A DNA stretch of 22,359 nt from Planktotalea sp. GTDB taxonomy: Bacteria; Pseudomonadota; Alphaproteobacteria; Rhodobacterales; Rhodobacteraceae. This document shows positions 7,164 to 14,721 of this stretch, piece by piece. The translations under genes and the position numbers were made by a program. The stretch spans positions 1 to 22,359 of the forward strand of contig JAHEGL010000004.1 in NCBI GenBank assembly GCA_024645145.1, given 5' to 3'. Below the pieces are notes generated by a model. The model made no database searches and was not told the DNA's origin. It saw nothing but the letters and a program-made list of their open reading frames with translations. Every line of letters starts with the position of its first letter. Within the stretch, counting starts at the first letter, position 1.

Positions 7164-8758
7164 GCACAGTCTATGACCTTTTCGCCGAAACGGCCAAACG
7201 AACACCAGAGCGTCCAGTTCTGAATATCTTGCCGCGTGTCGCAAAGATTTATGACATTCCAAGCGGTGAAATCACTTACCGTGAAGCGCTTGTTGAAATT
7301 GATGAAATGGCCGCCGCATTTCAAGCCGCTGGATACAAAACAGGCATGCGCGTTGCGCTTTTGCTCGAGAACCGCCCTTCGTTTTTCATCATCTGGCTAG
7401 CACTGAATAAACTCGGGCTTTCTGTCGTGCCAATCAATCCAGACCTCCGCTTGAGTGAGCTGGAATACCTCATTGACCACGCAGAGCCGGCCCTTATCGT
7501 GGCGCTCCCTTCTCGTCACATAGAGCTAAAAAATGCGGCGAGCAGCGCCAATATTGCGCTCAGCGTCATTGCGCCAAACGACGCTATTCCCAGCCCGCGT
7601 ACAAACGCGAACGTTGCGCGCGATCAAAGCGGGCAAGCGCGTGAAGCCGCGATACTTTATACCTCCGGCACAACGGGAAATCCAAAGGGATGTGTGCTTG
7701 CCAATACCTATTTTTTGCTCGCAGGGCAGTGGTACGCAAACCTTGGCGGTATCGGCACGCTGAGCGAAAATGGCGAACGGATGATCACCCCACTGCCGAT
7801 TTTTCACATGAACGCCATGGCCTATTCCTTCATGGCAATGATCACTGTTGGCGGATGTCTTACAGTTTTGGACCGGTTCCACCCCAGCACCTGGTGGCAA
7901 GATGTGAGCGCCTCAAAAGCGACGTGTTTGCACTATCTAGGTGTCATGCCAACAATGCTCATGGGGTTTGAGCCATCCTCACAAGATCGCGCGCACAGTG
8001 TTCGCTTTGGCTTTGGCGCAGGTGTTGATCCGAACCTGCAAGCGGACTTCGAAGAGCGTTTTGGCTTTCCCTTAATCGAAGCTTGGGCAATGACCGAAAC
8101 AGGGGCAGGCGCAGTTATTGCGTCCGCCACCACAGACCGTTTGATTGGCAAATCCAGCATAGGAAAACCCGAAGCGGCCGTAGAGTGCAAAATCCTCGAC
8201 AACACAGGAAAGGTCGCGCAACAAGGCGAACTTTTGGTACGCCGCAAAGGCGATGATACACGCTACGGCTTCTTTTCCGAATACTACAAAGACGCACAAG
8301 CAACCGAAGACGCATGGCAAGGTGGCTGGTTTCACACAGGCGACATTGTCCGCGTCGACGCAGACGGCAACTACTTCTTCGTAGACCGCAAAAAGAACGT
8401 CATCCGTCGCTCTGGCGAAAACATCGCAGCGGTCGAAGTCGAATCCGTCTTGATGCGCCATCCAGAAATACGCGCCGCAGGGGTCGCCCCTGTGCCCGAC
8501 GCAATACGCGGTGACGAAGTCTTCGCATGTCTGAAGGTCGCCTATCCAACGCCAGAGCTCGCTGATGACATCACACGCTGGTGTCTGGGTCAAATGGCCT
8601 ACTACAAAGCACCGGGCTACATTGCCTTTGTCGACGAACTGCCATTAACCTCTACTCAGAAAATTCAACGAGCGGTGCTGAAAGCCCAGGCGGAAGAGTT
8701 AATGAGCAACCCGAAAACCATCAAAACAGCACATTTAAAAAAGCGGCAGACACGCTGA
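7160..8758 (+). CDS. AMP-forming acyl-CoA ligase (ANL superfamily)
   Basis: Activates a carboxylic acid to its CoA thioester using ATP. 532 aa, normal for the family. Phosphate-binding loop YTSGTTGNPKG at residues 167-177. The A5-like AWAMTETGAG segment is near residue 311, the A7 motif is HTGDIVRVDADGNYFF, and the hinge/A8 region DRKKNVIRRSGENIA follows. The C-terminal catalytic Lys501 is in TSTQKIQR. The motifs look intact, so the enzyme is probably active. Resembles the crotonobetaine/cyclohexanecarboxylate/long-chain-like ligase groups; substrate cannot be told. Start ATG 7160 overlaps the iorB stop (ATGA). The stop (8756-8758) shares one base with the next start. Location next to IorAB suggests it activates a free aryl acid or a ring-cleavage product of the same pathway. 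Confidence 0.87.
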   Translation: MSTVYDLFAETAKRTPERPVLNILPRVAKIYDIPSGEITYREALVEIDEMAAAFQAAGYKTGMRVALLLENRPSFFIIWLALNKLGLSVVPINPDLRLSELEYLIDHAEPALIVALPSRHIELKNAASSANIALSVIAPNDAIPSPRTNANVARDQSGQAREAAILYTSGTTGNPKGCVLANTYFLLAGQWYANLGGIGTLSENGERMITPLPIFHMNAMAYSFMAMITVGGCLTVLDRFHPSTWWQDVSASKATCLHYLGVMPTMLMGFEPSSQDRAHSVRFGFGAGVDPNLQADFEERFGFPLIEAWAMTETGAGAVIASATTDRLIGKSSIGKPEAAVECKILDNTGKVAQQGELLVRRKGDDTRYGFFSEYYKDAQATEDAWQGGWFHTGDIVRVDADGNYFFVDRKKNVIRRSGENIAAVEVESVLMRHPEIRAAGVAPVPDAIRGDEVFACLKVAYPTPELADDITRWCLGQMAYYKAPGYIAFVDELPLTSTQKIQRAVLKAQAEELMSNPKTIKTAHLKKRQTR

Positions 8759-9936
8759 TGGTCAAAGCGCGACAAAACTACGACGGCGTTGCAATCACCG
8801 CGCCTTTTTCGATGCCCTATCAGCGTTATTCGATTGATACGGCACATTGGTGGATCGCCAAAGCCTTGCGCGGTTCATTGACTGCTGCAAACTTAAAACC
8901 CAGCGATCTTGATGGCTTTTCTGTCGCCAGTTTCACTCTGTTTCCTGACTCTGCCGTTGGACTTACACAGCATTTGGGCCTTTGCCCGCGCTGGCTCGAT
9001 CACATCCCAATGGGCGGGGCAAGCGCCTCTGTGGCGTTGCGCCGCGCCGCGCGTGCGGTTCAAGCGGGGGATGCAAATATAGTGGCTTGTGTTGCAGGTG
9101 ATACCAACCACATCGACAGTTTTCGCAACATGCTGTCGAGCTTTTCACGGTTCGCGCAGGACGCGTCTTACCCCTATGGATACGGTGGTCCGAACGCGAA
9201 TTTCGCATTGCTGACAGATCGCTACATGAAAGAATACGGCGCAACCCGCGAAGACTTTGGCCACATTTGCGTCGCGCAACGCGACAACGCTTTACGCTAT
9301 CAGAATGCAGTTATGAAAAAACCGCTCACGCTTGAGCAATACATGAGCGCGCGTCCAATCGCTGACCCCATCGCGCTCTTTGATTGCGTCATGCCGTGCG
9401 CGGGATCAGAGTGCTTTCTTGTCATGTCCGAGGACGAAGCCGCGAAACGCAATTTGCCCTACGCAATGCTAGGCGGCGCGATAGAGCGTCACAATGCCCA
9501 TAGCGAAGACGACATCCAGCTCCGTGGCGGTTGGACGATGGACATCGATGAGCTCTACGCCATGTCAAATTGCACGCCCGATGACATCGACCTGCTCCAA
9601 ACCTACGATGATTACCCCGTGATTTCGATGATGCAGATCGAAGATCTCGGCTTTTGCGCCAAAGGCGAGGGGCCCGAATTTGTCCGCAGTCATGACCTCA
9701 CAATCGATGGCGATTTTCCCCATAACACCTCAGGCGGACAACTTTCTGCAGGACAGGCGGGCGCTGCGGGCGGCTACATCGGCATGGTCGAAGCGATCCG
9801 CCAAGTAACCGGAACCGCAGGTGGCACTCAGGTCAAAAATGCAAGCATCGCAATGATCTCTGGCTTTGGCATGATCAATTATGATCGTGGCGTATGCACA
9901 AGTGCCTCAATCCTAAAAACGGGGGCGCGCGCATGA
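8758..9936 (+). CDS. Thiolase-fold protein lacking thiolase catalytic residues
   Basis: SCP2/lipid-transfer-type thiolase-superfamily protein, 392 aa. I chose ATG 8758 (TGATG junction with the ligase gene); the frame is open further upstream, but that part is the ligase in another frame. The fold is evident from GGASASVALRRAARAVQAGD (residues 86-105), TYDDYPVISMMQIEDLGFCAKGEG and NTSGGQLSAGQAGAAGGY (from residue 323). By eye the nucleophilic Cys of CASG is Gly/Ala (87-88), the GHP His is Gln333, and the C-terminal CxGGG Cys is Ser (ISGFGM). Claisen chemistry by the normal route is therefore unlikely. Thiolase-fold proteins paired with DUF35 partners include steroid side-chain aldolases (Ltp2 with the ChsH2 DUF35 domain) and acyl transferases such as PhlACB; the DUF35 partner is the next gene. 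Aldolase-type C-C cleavage of a CoA ester is the best guess. Confidence 0.8.
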   Translation: MVKARQNYDGVAITAPFSMPYQRYSIDTAHWWIAKALRGSLTAANLKPSDLDGFSVASFTLFPDSAVGLTQHLGLCPRWLDHIPMGGASASVALRRAARAVQAGDANIVACVAGDTNHIDSFRNMLSSFSRFAQDASYPYGYGGPNANFALLTDRYMKEYGATREDFGHICVAQRDNALRYQNAVMKKPLTLEQYMSARPIADPIALFDCVMPCAGSECFLVMSEDEAAKRNLPYAMLGGAIERHNAHSEDDIQLRGGWTMDIDELYAMSNCTPDDIDLLQTYDDYPVISMMQIEDLGFCAKGEGPEFVRSHDLTIDGDFPHNTSGGQLSAGQAGAAGGYIGMVEAIRQVTGTAGGTQVKNASIAMISGFGMINYDRGVCTSASILKTGARA

Positions 9937-11189
9937 CAGAGCCCCTTACGTTCCCACCAAAGAAAGACCCGCAGAAACGCTCTGCCACACCAACGCGCCC
10001 ACCTGAAGCACGCTCTCGCGCGTCTTTGGCCCTAACTGCCGCAGCCGCAGAAGGACGTTTTGCGTTACAAGTTTGCGATGAATGCCAAATTGTTCAATAT
10101 CCCCCACGGGATGCATGTATGAACTGCATTGGAACGGATTTGCGCTGGAATGATGTTTCCCCAAAAGGTCACTTGCTGGCAGAAACAACGGTTCAAACCT
10201 CTACAAAATTGTTCTTTCGCGAACGCGCGCCTTGGCGCATGGGGTCTGTAAAATTGGACGTTGGTCCCTTGATTTTATGCCATATCCATGGGGATTGCAC
10301 GCGCGACAGTGCCGTAAAGGTGTTGAACCGACTGGATAAATCAGGGCAGGCTGTTCTCATCGCCATCCCCCTCGAAAGGAGCGATCATATGGATGATGAT
10401 CCGCAATTGCGCGCGCTCTCTGCTCATCCCAAACACCGTCGTATCCTGATAACGGACGCATGGAACCCGAATACGCCCGCTCTTGCGCGCGCGCTTCTCG
10501 ATGCGGGTGCTGCGACTGTATTTGTTGGTGAGGCCGAAAGTTGGCGGCCCCATCCAAATCGCGATGCCCTTGCCAGCATGGCCAATGTTGAGGTGCTTCC
10601 GCTCGATGTTACAGACACAAGCTCTGTACAAAAGCTCGCGGGCGAGATTGGTGGCAAAACAGATATTCTGATAAACAACGCTCGTTTTTTGCGGCCCGGC
10701 GGCGTGCTGTCGCGCGGCGATACAGGCTTCGCGCGCGACGAAATGGAGGTTAACTATCTCGGCCTTATGCGGCTCGCGCAAGCCTTTGGTCCCGGCATGT
10801 GCGCGCGCACGGCTGATGGCGTCAATTCTGCCGCTGCTTGGGTCAACATTCTTTCCGCCTATGCGCTGTCCAACACACCAGAGTATGGCTGTTACTCTGC
10901 ATCAAACGCTGCTACATATTCGCTTAGTCAATCCTTGCGCGGTGAGTTTAGAAGCTCTGGCTTGCGCGTGATGAACGTTTTTGTCGGCCCGACAGAAGAC
11001 GATTGGCACGCACCACTTCCACCGCCCAAAGTGCTTCCGCAAAGTGTGGCGCGCTCTGTTTTGGATGGCCTCAATGATGGGCTGGAAGACGTGTGGTGCG
11101 GTGATATCGCCAAAGACATTCGCGATCGCTGGCGCAAAAACGCAAAAGTCTTGGAACGCGAAATGACATTCGGGAGCGACGGCGCATGA
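9933..11189 (+). CDS. Zinc-ribbon/DUF35 OB-fold fused to degenerate SDR
   Basis: 418 aa from ATG 9933 (ATGA overlap with the thiolase-fold gene; the frame is open 13 codons further up, without a better start). Residues 40-160: rubredoxin-like zinc ribbon Cys48-x2-Cys51-x10-Cys62-x2-Cys65 followed by a DUF35-type OB fold (SPKGHLLAETTVQT, VGPLILCHI). Residues 165-400: a short-chain dehydrogenase fold with the core NNA motif (NNAR, 248-251), Ser308 and Tyr321. The Gly-rich TGxxxGxG motif reads TDAWNPNTPAL and the catalytic Lys of YxxxK is Asn325, so the SDR half is probably not a normal NAD(P)-dependent dehydrogenase. DUF35 proteins are known non-catalytic partners that hold CoA substrates for thiolase-fold enzymes, so this protein is likely the partner of the preceding gene, with the SDR half acting as scaffold or altered enzyme. 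Confidence 0.8.
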   Translation: MTEPLTFPPKKDPQKRSATPTRPPEARSRASLALTAAAAEGRFALQVCDECQIVQYPPRDACMNCIGTDLRWNDVSPKGHLLAETTVQTSTKLFFRERAPWRMGSVKLDVGPLILCHIHGDCTRDSAVKVLNRLDKSGQAVLIAIPLERSDHMDDDPQLRALSAHPKHRRILITDAWNPNTPALARALLDAGAATVFVGEAESWRPHPNRDALASMANVEVLPLDVTDTSSVQKLAGEIGGKTDILINNARFLRPGGVLSRGDTGFARDEMEVNYLGLMRLAQAFGPGMCARTADGVNSAAAWVNILSAYALSNTPEYGCYSASNAATYSLSQSLRGEFRSSGLRVMNVFVGPTEDDWHAPLPPPKVLPQSVARSVLDGLNDGLEDVWCGDIAKDIRDRWRKNAKVLEREMTFGSDGA

Positions 11190-11959
11190 GCACACTTCAC
11201 TCTCTGGCCACGGATATTGCGTTGGGAAATGTTAAGATCATCGATCTGACGCACACCCTTGATCCAGATTTTCCAGTGATCATTCTACCACCAGAATTCG
11301 GCCAATGCGCGCGTTTCCGCATGGAAGAAATCAGTGCCTATGATCACCGCGGGCCTGCATGGAAGTGGCATAATCTCACGCTTTCCGAACACACGGGCAC
11401 ACATTTTGATGCTCCATCCCATTGGATTTCTGGGCGTGATGTTCCAAATGGCTCCGTCGATGAAATTCCGCTCGACGCTTTTGTCGGTCCGGTTGTCGTC
11501 ATCGACTGCTCTGAGGGCGCTGCACAGAATGACGATCTTGAGCTCACTGTCGAAGCCATAGAAAATTGGGAAGCCGAACACGGTAAAATCCCCACAGGCA
11601 CATGGGTATTGATGCGTACAGATTGGTCAAAACGCTCTGGTGCCGCGTATTTGAACATGCGCAAAGACGGTCCACATTCGCCCGGCCCAAACCCCGAAGC
11701 GATCCAATTCTTGATTAATGAGCGCAACATCCGTGGCTTTGGAACAGAAACCGTGGGCACAGATGCAGGGCAGGGTGCGCATTATGTACCGCCCTATCCG
11801 GCCCATTATTTTTTGCATGGCGCTGGCAAATATGGCCTGCAATGTCTTGCTAATCTCGACCAACTTCCGCCAACTGGCGCTATCCTGCTCGCGGCTCCTT
11901 TGAAAATCAAAAACGGCACAGGTAGTCCGCTGCGCGTGCTCGCAATGATAGAAGGCTAG
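11186..11959 (+). CDS. Cyclase-family metal-dependent hydrolase
   Basis: 257 aa member of the cyclase/kynurenine-formamidase/isatin-hydrolase family (PF04199 type). The metal and catalytic motif HxGTHxDxPxH is complete: His69, His73, Asp75 and His79 in EHTGTHFDAPSHW. GPVVVIDCSE and QGAHYVPPYPAHYFLHGAGKYGLQCLANLDQLPP are typical downstream segments. Relatives hydrolyse cyclic amides or N-formyl groups using Mn2+ or Zn2+, for example isatin to isatinate. No signal peptide is visible; cytoplasmic. ATGA overlap with the preceding gene and an 8-base gap to the reductase place it inside the operon, so it probably opens a ring or hydrolyses an amide/ester formed after ring oxidation. Alternative: an enol-lactone or polyketide-type cyclase function, which cannot be excluded. 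Confidence 0.85.
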   Translation: MSTLHSLATDIALGNVKIIDLTHTLDPDFPVIILPPEFGQCARFRMEEISAYDHRGPAWKWHNLTLSEHTGTHFDAPSHWISGRDVPNGSVDEIPLDAFVGPVVVIDCSEGAAQNDDLELTVEAIENWEAEHGKIPTGTWVLMRTDWSKRSGAAYLNMRKDGPHSPGPNPEAIQFLINERNIRGFGTETVGTDAGQGAHYVPPYPAHYFLHGAGKYGLQCLANLDQLPPTGAILLAAPLKIKNGTGSPLRVLAMIEG

Positions 11960-11967
11960 ATTGAGAC

Positions 11968-12909
11968 ATGGGTGAATTCAAAAGCAGCGTGACAGATATA
12001 AAAGAGTTAACGCCGCGCATCTCACAGATCACTCTTACGTCCGCAGACGGCACCACATTGCCTGTTTGGCAAGCAGGCGCACATATAGAGTGCGACGTCC
12101 CAGATGGCACGCGCGCCTATTCCCTGATCACTAGAGAAGACCCGCAAACCTACGTCATCGCTGTCCAACGCGAAAACGAAGGGCAGGGCGGATCGGCCTA
12201 TATGCATTCGCTTCAAAAGGGCAGCGAGATAAGTTTTTGCGCCCCCAAGAATGATTTCCCAATGGATCCGATTGCCCCTGCTGTATTGCTGGCAGGTGGT
12301 ATCGGTGTAACGCCATTGGTCTCGATGGCCAAAGAACTGAGGGCGCAAAATCGTCCCGTTTCGATGATCTACGCTGGTCGTTCAGAACCGGAAATGGCTT
12401 ATACCGAAACGCTTCAAACGACATTGGGTGCTCAGCTTCGTTTGCACTTTGATGATCAACACGGGCGTCTTGATATTAATGAAGTTGTTAATGCCCTTGG
12501 TCCAGAAGCACATCTTTACGTATGCGGCCCGCGCCCAATGCTCGATGCGACACGCGAAGCCACTGCAACCGCAGGGATAAGTCAGGATCGCGTTCATTTC
12601 GAAGTCTTCGAAGCCGCAAGCACCCGAACTGGCGACACTCCGTTTGAGGTACAAATCAATGACGGTTCAGTCTTTACCATTCCCGTTGGCAAAACCATCA
12701 TCGACGTGCTTGAAGAAAACGACATCGACGTCATGTACGACTGCCAACGCGGCGATTGCGGGATCTGCCAGTGCGACGTTCTTGAGGGCAAGCCCGATCA
12801 CCGCGACGTTGTTCTCTCCGACGCAGAGCGCGCGGCAGGGGACGTCATGCAGATTTGCGTCAGCCGCGCAAAGTCCGCAAGATTGGTTCTGGACATAGAA
12901 GGAGCGTAA
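11968..12909 (+). CDS. PDR/VanB-type oxygenase reductase (FMN, 2Fe-2S)
   Basis: Electron-transfer component for the Rieske oxygenase. 313 aa in the phthalate-dioxygenase-reductase order: flavin domain with Arg49-Ala-Tyr51-Ser52 (RxYS), NAD-binding domain with GGIGVTP (110-116) and VCGPRPM, then a C-terminal plant-type ferredoxin domain with Cys259-x4-Cys264-x2-Cys267-x29-Cys297, a perfect 2Fe-2S spacing. It would take electrons from NADH through FMN to the 2Fe-2S centre and on to the oxygenase, so no separate ferredoxin is needed and none is encoded. It lies one base before the Rieske alpha gene. GAAGGAG (12898-12904), inside its last codons, serves as the alpha Shine-Dalgarno. PDR-type reductases more often serve alpha-only oxygenases; here the oxygenase has alpha and beta subunits. 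Confidence 0.9.
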   Translation: MGEFKSSVTDIKELTPRISQITLTSADGTTLPVWQAGAHIECDVPDGTRAYSLITREDPQTYVIAVQRENEGQGGSAYMHSLQKGSEISFCAPKNDFPMDPIAPAVLLAGGIGVTPLVSMAKELRAQNRPVSMIYAGRSEPEMAYTETLQTTLGAQLRLHFDDQHGRLDINEVVNALGPEAHLYVCGPRPMLDATREATATAGISQDRVHFEVFEAASTRTGDTPFEVQINDGSVFTIPVGKTIIDVLEENDIDVMYDCQRGDCGICQCDVLEGKPDHRDVVLSDAERAAGDVMQICVSRAKSARLVLDIEGA

Positions 12910-12910
12910 A

Positions 12911-14251
12911 ATGGGCTTTCATGTAGGTAATCCAAAAACTGCCGTTGATCTTGTGCAGGCGCATCAAGTGCACCGCGATGTCTATATCTCACCCGAGGTC
13001 TACGCGCTTGAAATGAAACATGTGTTTGCCAATGCTTGGGTGTTTGTAGGCCACGAAAGCCAGACCCCGAACAAGGGCGATTACCTCGCAACACAGATCG
13101 GCAATCAGCCCGTCATTCAAGTGCGTCACAAGGCCGACGATATTCATGTCTTGCTCAATCGTTGCCCGCACAAAGGCACCAAAATTGTCATTGACCGCCA
13201 AGGCAACACAGGCAAGTTTTTTCGCTGCCCGTATCATGCATGGTCGTTCAAAACAGACGGATGTTTGCTCGCGATTCCTTTGAAAAAGGGGTACGAGGGA
13301 ACGGGGCTAGAAAAGACGCCAAACGGTAAAGGGATGAAAGCCGTCGGCGCTGTTAAGAACTATCGCGGCTTCATTTTCGCCCGTCTCGCAGAAGAAGGGA
13401 TCAGCTTTGAGGAGTTCTTTGGCGACAGCCTCAGCTCCCTGGATAATATGGTTGATCGCTCGCCCGAGGGTCGCTTGGAAGTCGTCGGGCCGCCGTTGCG
13501 CTACATGCATCACTGCAACTGGAAAATGCTGGTCGAAAACCAGACGGACACCTGTCACCCCATGGTCGCGCACGAAAGTAGCGCAGGCACAGCCGTTAAG
13601 CTTTATGAAGAAATGGATTTGCCAGAGGGCGCACCAAAGCCAGCCGCGATGCAGATTATCGCCCCTTTCATGAGCCCCTATGAATTCTTTGAAGGCATGG
13701 GCATTCGCACTTGGCCAAACGGGCACGGTCATACAGGTGTGCATCATTCGATTCACTCCGATTACTCTGCGATCCCTGGTTACTTTGACGCGATGGTCGA
13801 AACCTATGGCGAAGAAAAGGCCAAAGCGATCCTCGACGAGAACCGCCACAACACCGTCTACTTCCCCAACATCATGATCAAAGGACCAATCCAACAGCTA
13901 CGCACGTTCATCCCTCTCGCAGCCGACAAAACGATTGTTGAAAGCTACATTTACCGCCTCGTTGGAGCCCCCGATGAGCTGACCGCGCGCACCGCGATGT
14001 ACAACCGTATGATTAACGCGCCAACCTCGATCGTTGGGCATGACGATTTGGAAATGTATGAACGCGCGCAAGAAGGGCTGCATGTGAATGGCCTCGAATG
14101 GGTGAACATTTCACGCCTTTTGGAAGACGATGAAAACCATGATGAAGAAGCCGTGATGAACGGCACAACAGAACGGCAAATGCGCAATCAGTTCGATGCA
14201 TGGTGCAAATTTATGACGTATGATCTTGATCAACAGGGGCCCAAAGAATGA
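12911..14251 (+). CDS. Rieske aromatic-ring dioxygenase, alpha subunit
   Basis: Catalytic subunit of a ring-hydroxylating dioxygenase, 446 aa. Rieske [2Fe-2S] site: Cys85-x-His87 and Cys106-x2-His109 (CPHKG ... CPYHAW). Mononuclear iron site in the C-terminal domain: His216 and His221 in DTCHPMVAH, with bridging Asp213. The third ligand is probably Asp378 or Asp379 in GHDDLEMYERAQEG. All ligands are present, so the enzyme should be active. Length and style fit the benzoate/anthranilate/toluate-like alpha-beta oxygenases, but substrate cannot be assigned. Start ATG 12911 has GAAGGAG six bases upstream. Its stop overlaps the beta subunit by ATGA. It would use O2, which sets this pathway as aerobic even though IorAB-type enzymes are often oxygen-sensitive. 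Confidence 0.93.
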   Translation: MGFHVGNPKTAVDLVQAHQVHRDVYISPEVYALEMKHVFANAWVFVGHESQTPNKGDYLATQIGNQPVIQVRHKADDIHVLLNRCPHKGTKIVIDRQGNTGKFFRCPYHAWSFKTDGCLLAIPLKKGYEGTGLEKTPNGKGMKAVGAVKNYRGFIFARLAEEGISFEEFFGDSLSSLDNMVDRSPEGRLEVVGPPLRYMHHCNWKMLVENQTDTCHPMVAHESSAGTAVKLYEEMDLPEGAPKPAAMQIIAPFMSPYEFFEGMGIRTWPNGHGHTGVHHSIHSDYSAIPGYFDAMVETYGEEKAKAILDENRHNTVYFPNIMIKGPIQQLRTFIPLAADKTIVESYIYRLVGAPDELTARTAMYNRMINAPTSIVGHDDLEMYERAQEGLHVNGLEWVNISRLLEDDENHDEEAVMNGTTERQMRNQFDAWCKFMTYDLDQQGPKE

Positions 14252-14721
14252 GCGTCTCCAAAGATCACATTATCGATTTCATCTACGAAGAAGCCCGTAT
14301 GCTGGACGAAGGGCGTTACGATGAGTGGCTCGCCCTTTGGCTTCCTGACGGACATTACTGGATGCCGCTGGATTACAAACAAAGTGATCCAATCAACGAA
14401 ACATCACTGCTTTATGAAGACATGTTCATGCTCAAGCTGCGGGTCGAGCGTCTAAATGGCGCGCGCACCTTTAGTCAAAAACCAAAAAGCCGTTGTCATC
14501 ACGTCATTCAACGTCCTTTCGTGGATGAAATGAATGACACAACATTCGTCACCAACACCTCTATGCATTACGTGGAAACGCGGCTGGATGAACAACAGCT
14601 TCTTGCGCTGACAGCGCGTCACGATCTGACACTGGTGGATGGCACACTTCGCATCGCCATAAAACGCGTCGATATCCTGAATTGCGACGCTGCATTCCGC
14701 AATATCCAGCTGCTGCCATGA
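14248..14721 (+). CDS. Rieske aromatic-ring dioxygenase, beta subunit
   Basis: Small structural subunit of the oxygenase, 157 aa, an NTF2-like cone fold. The pattern IYEEARMLDEGRYDEWLALWLPDGHYWMP at residues 13-41 is the family signature, followed by RVERLNGARTFSQKPKSRCHHVI and a C-terminal IAIKRVDILNCDAAFRNI strand pair. Beta subunits normally assemble as alpha3beta3 hexamers and help stability and substrate fit. ATGA overlap with the alpha gene argues for equal expression. Its presence separates this system from alpha-only phthalate or vanillate oxygenases. Confidence 0.92.
   Translation: MSVSKDHIIDFIYEEARMLDEGRYDEWLALWLPDGHYWMPLDYKQSDPINETSLLYEDMFMLKLRVERLNGARTFSQKPKSRCHHVIQRPFVDEMNDTTFVTNTSMHYVETRLDEQQLLALTARHDLTLVDGTLRIAIKRVDILNCDAAFRNIQLLP

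Noticed and set aside
8581..8757. Longer start for the thiolase-fold gene
   Set aside because: The extra 59 residues lie over the end of the CoA ligase in another frame; ATG 8758 gives a coupled TGATG junction and a normal thiolase N-terminus.
13307..13894. 195-codon open frame antisense to the Rieske alpha gene
   Set aside because: No recognisable domain; explained as a shadow of a strongly coding gene on the other strand.
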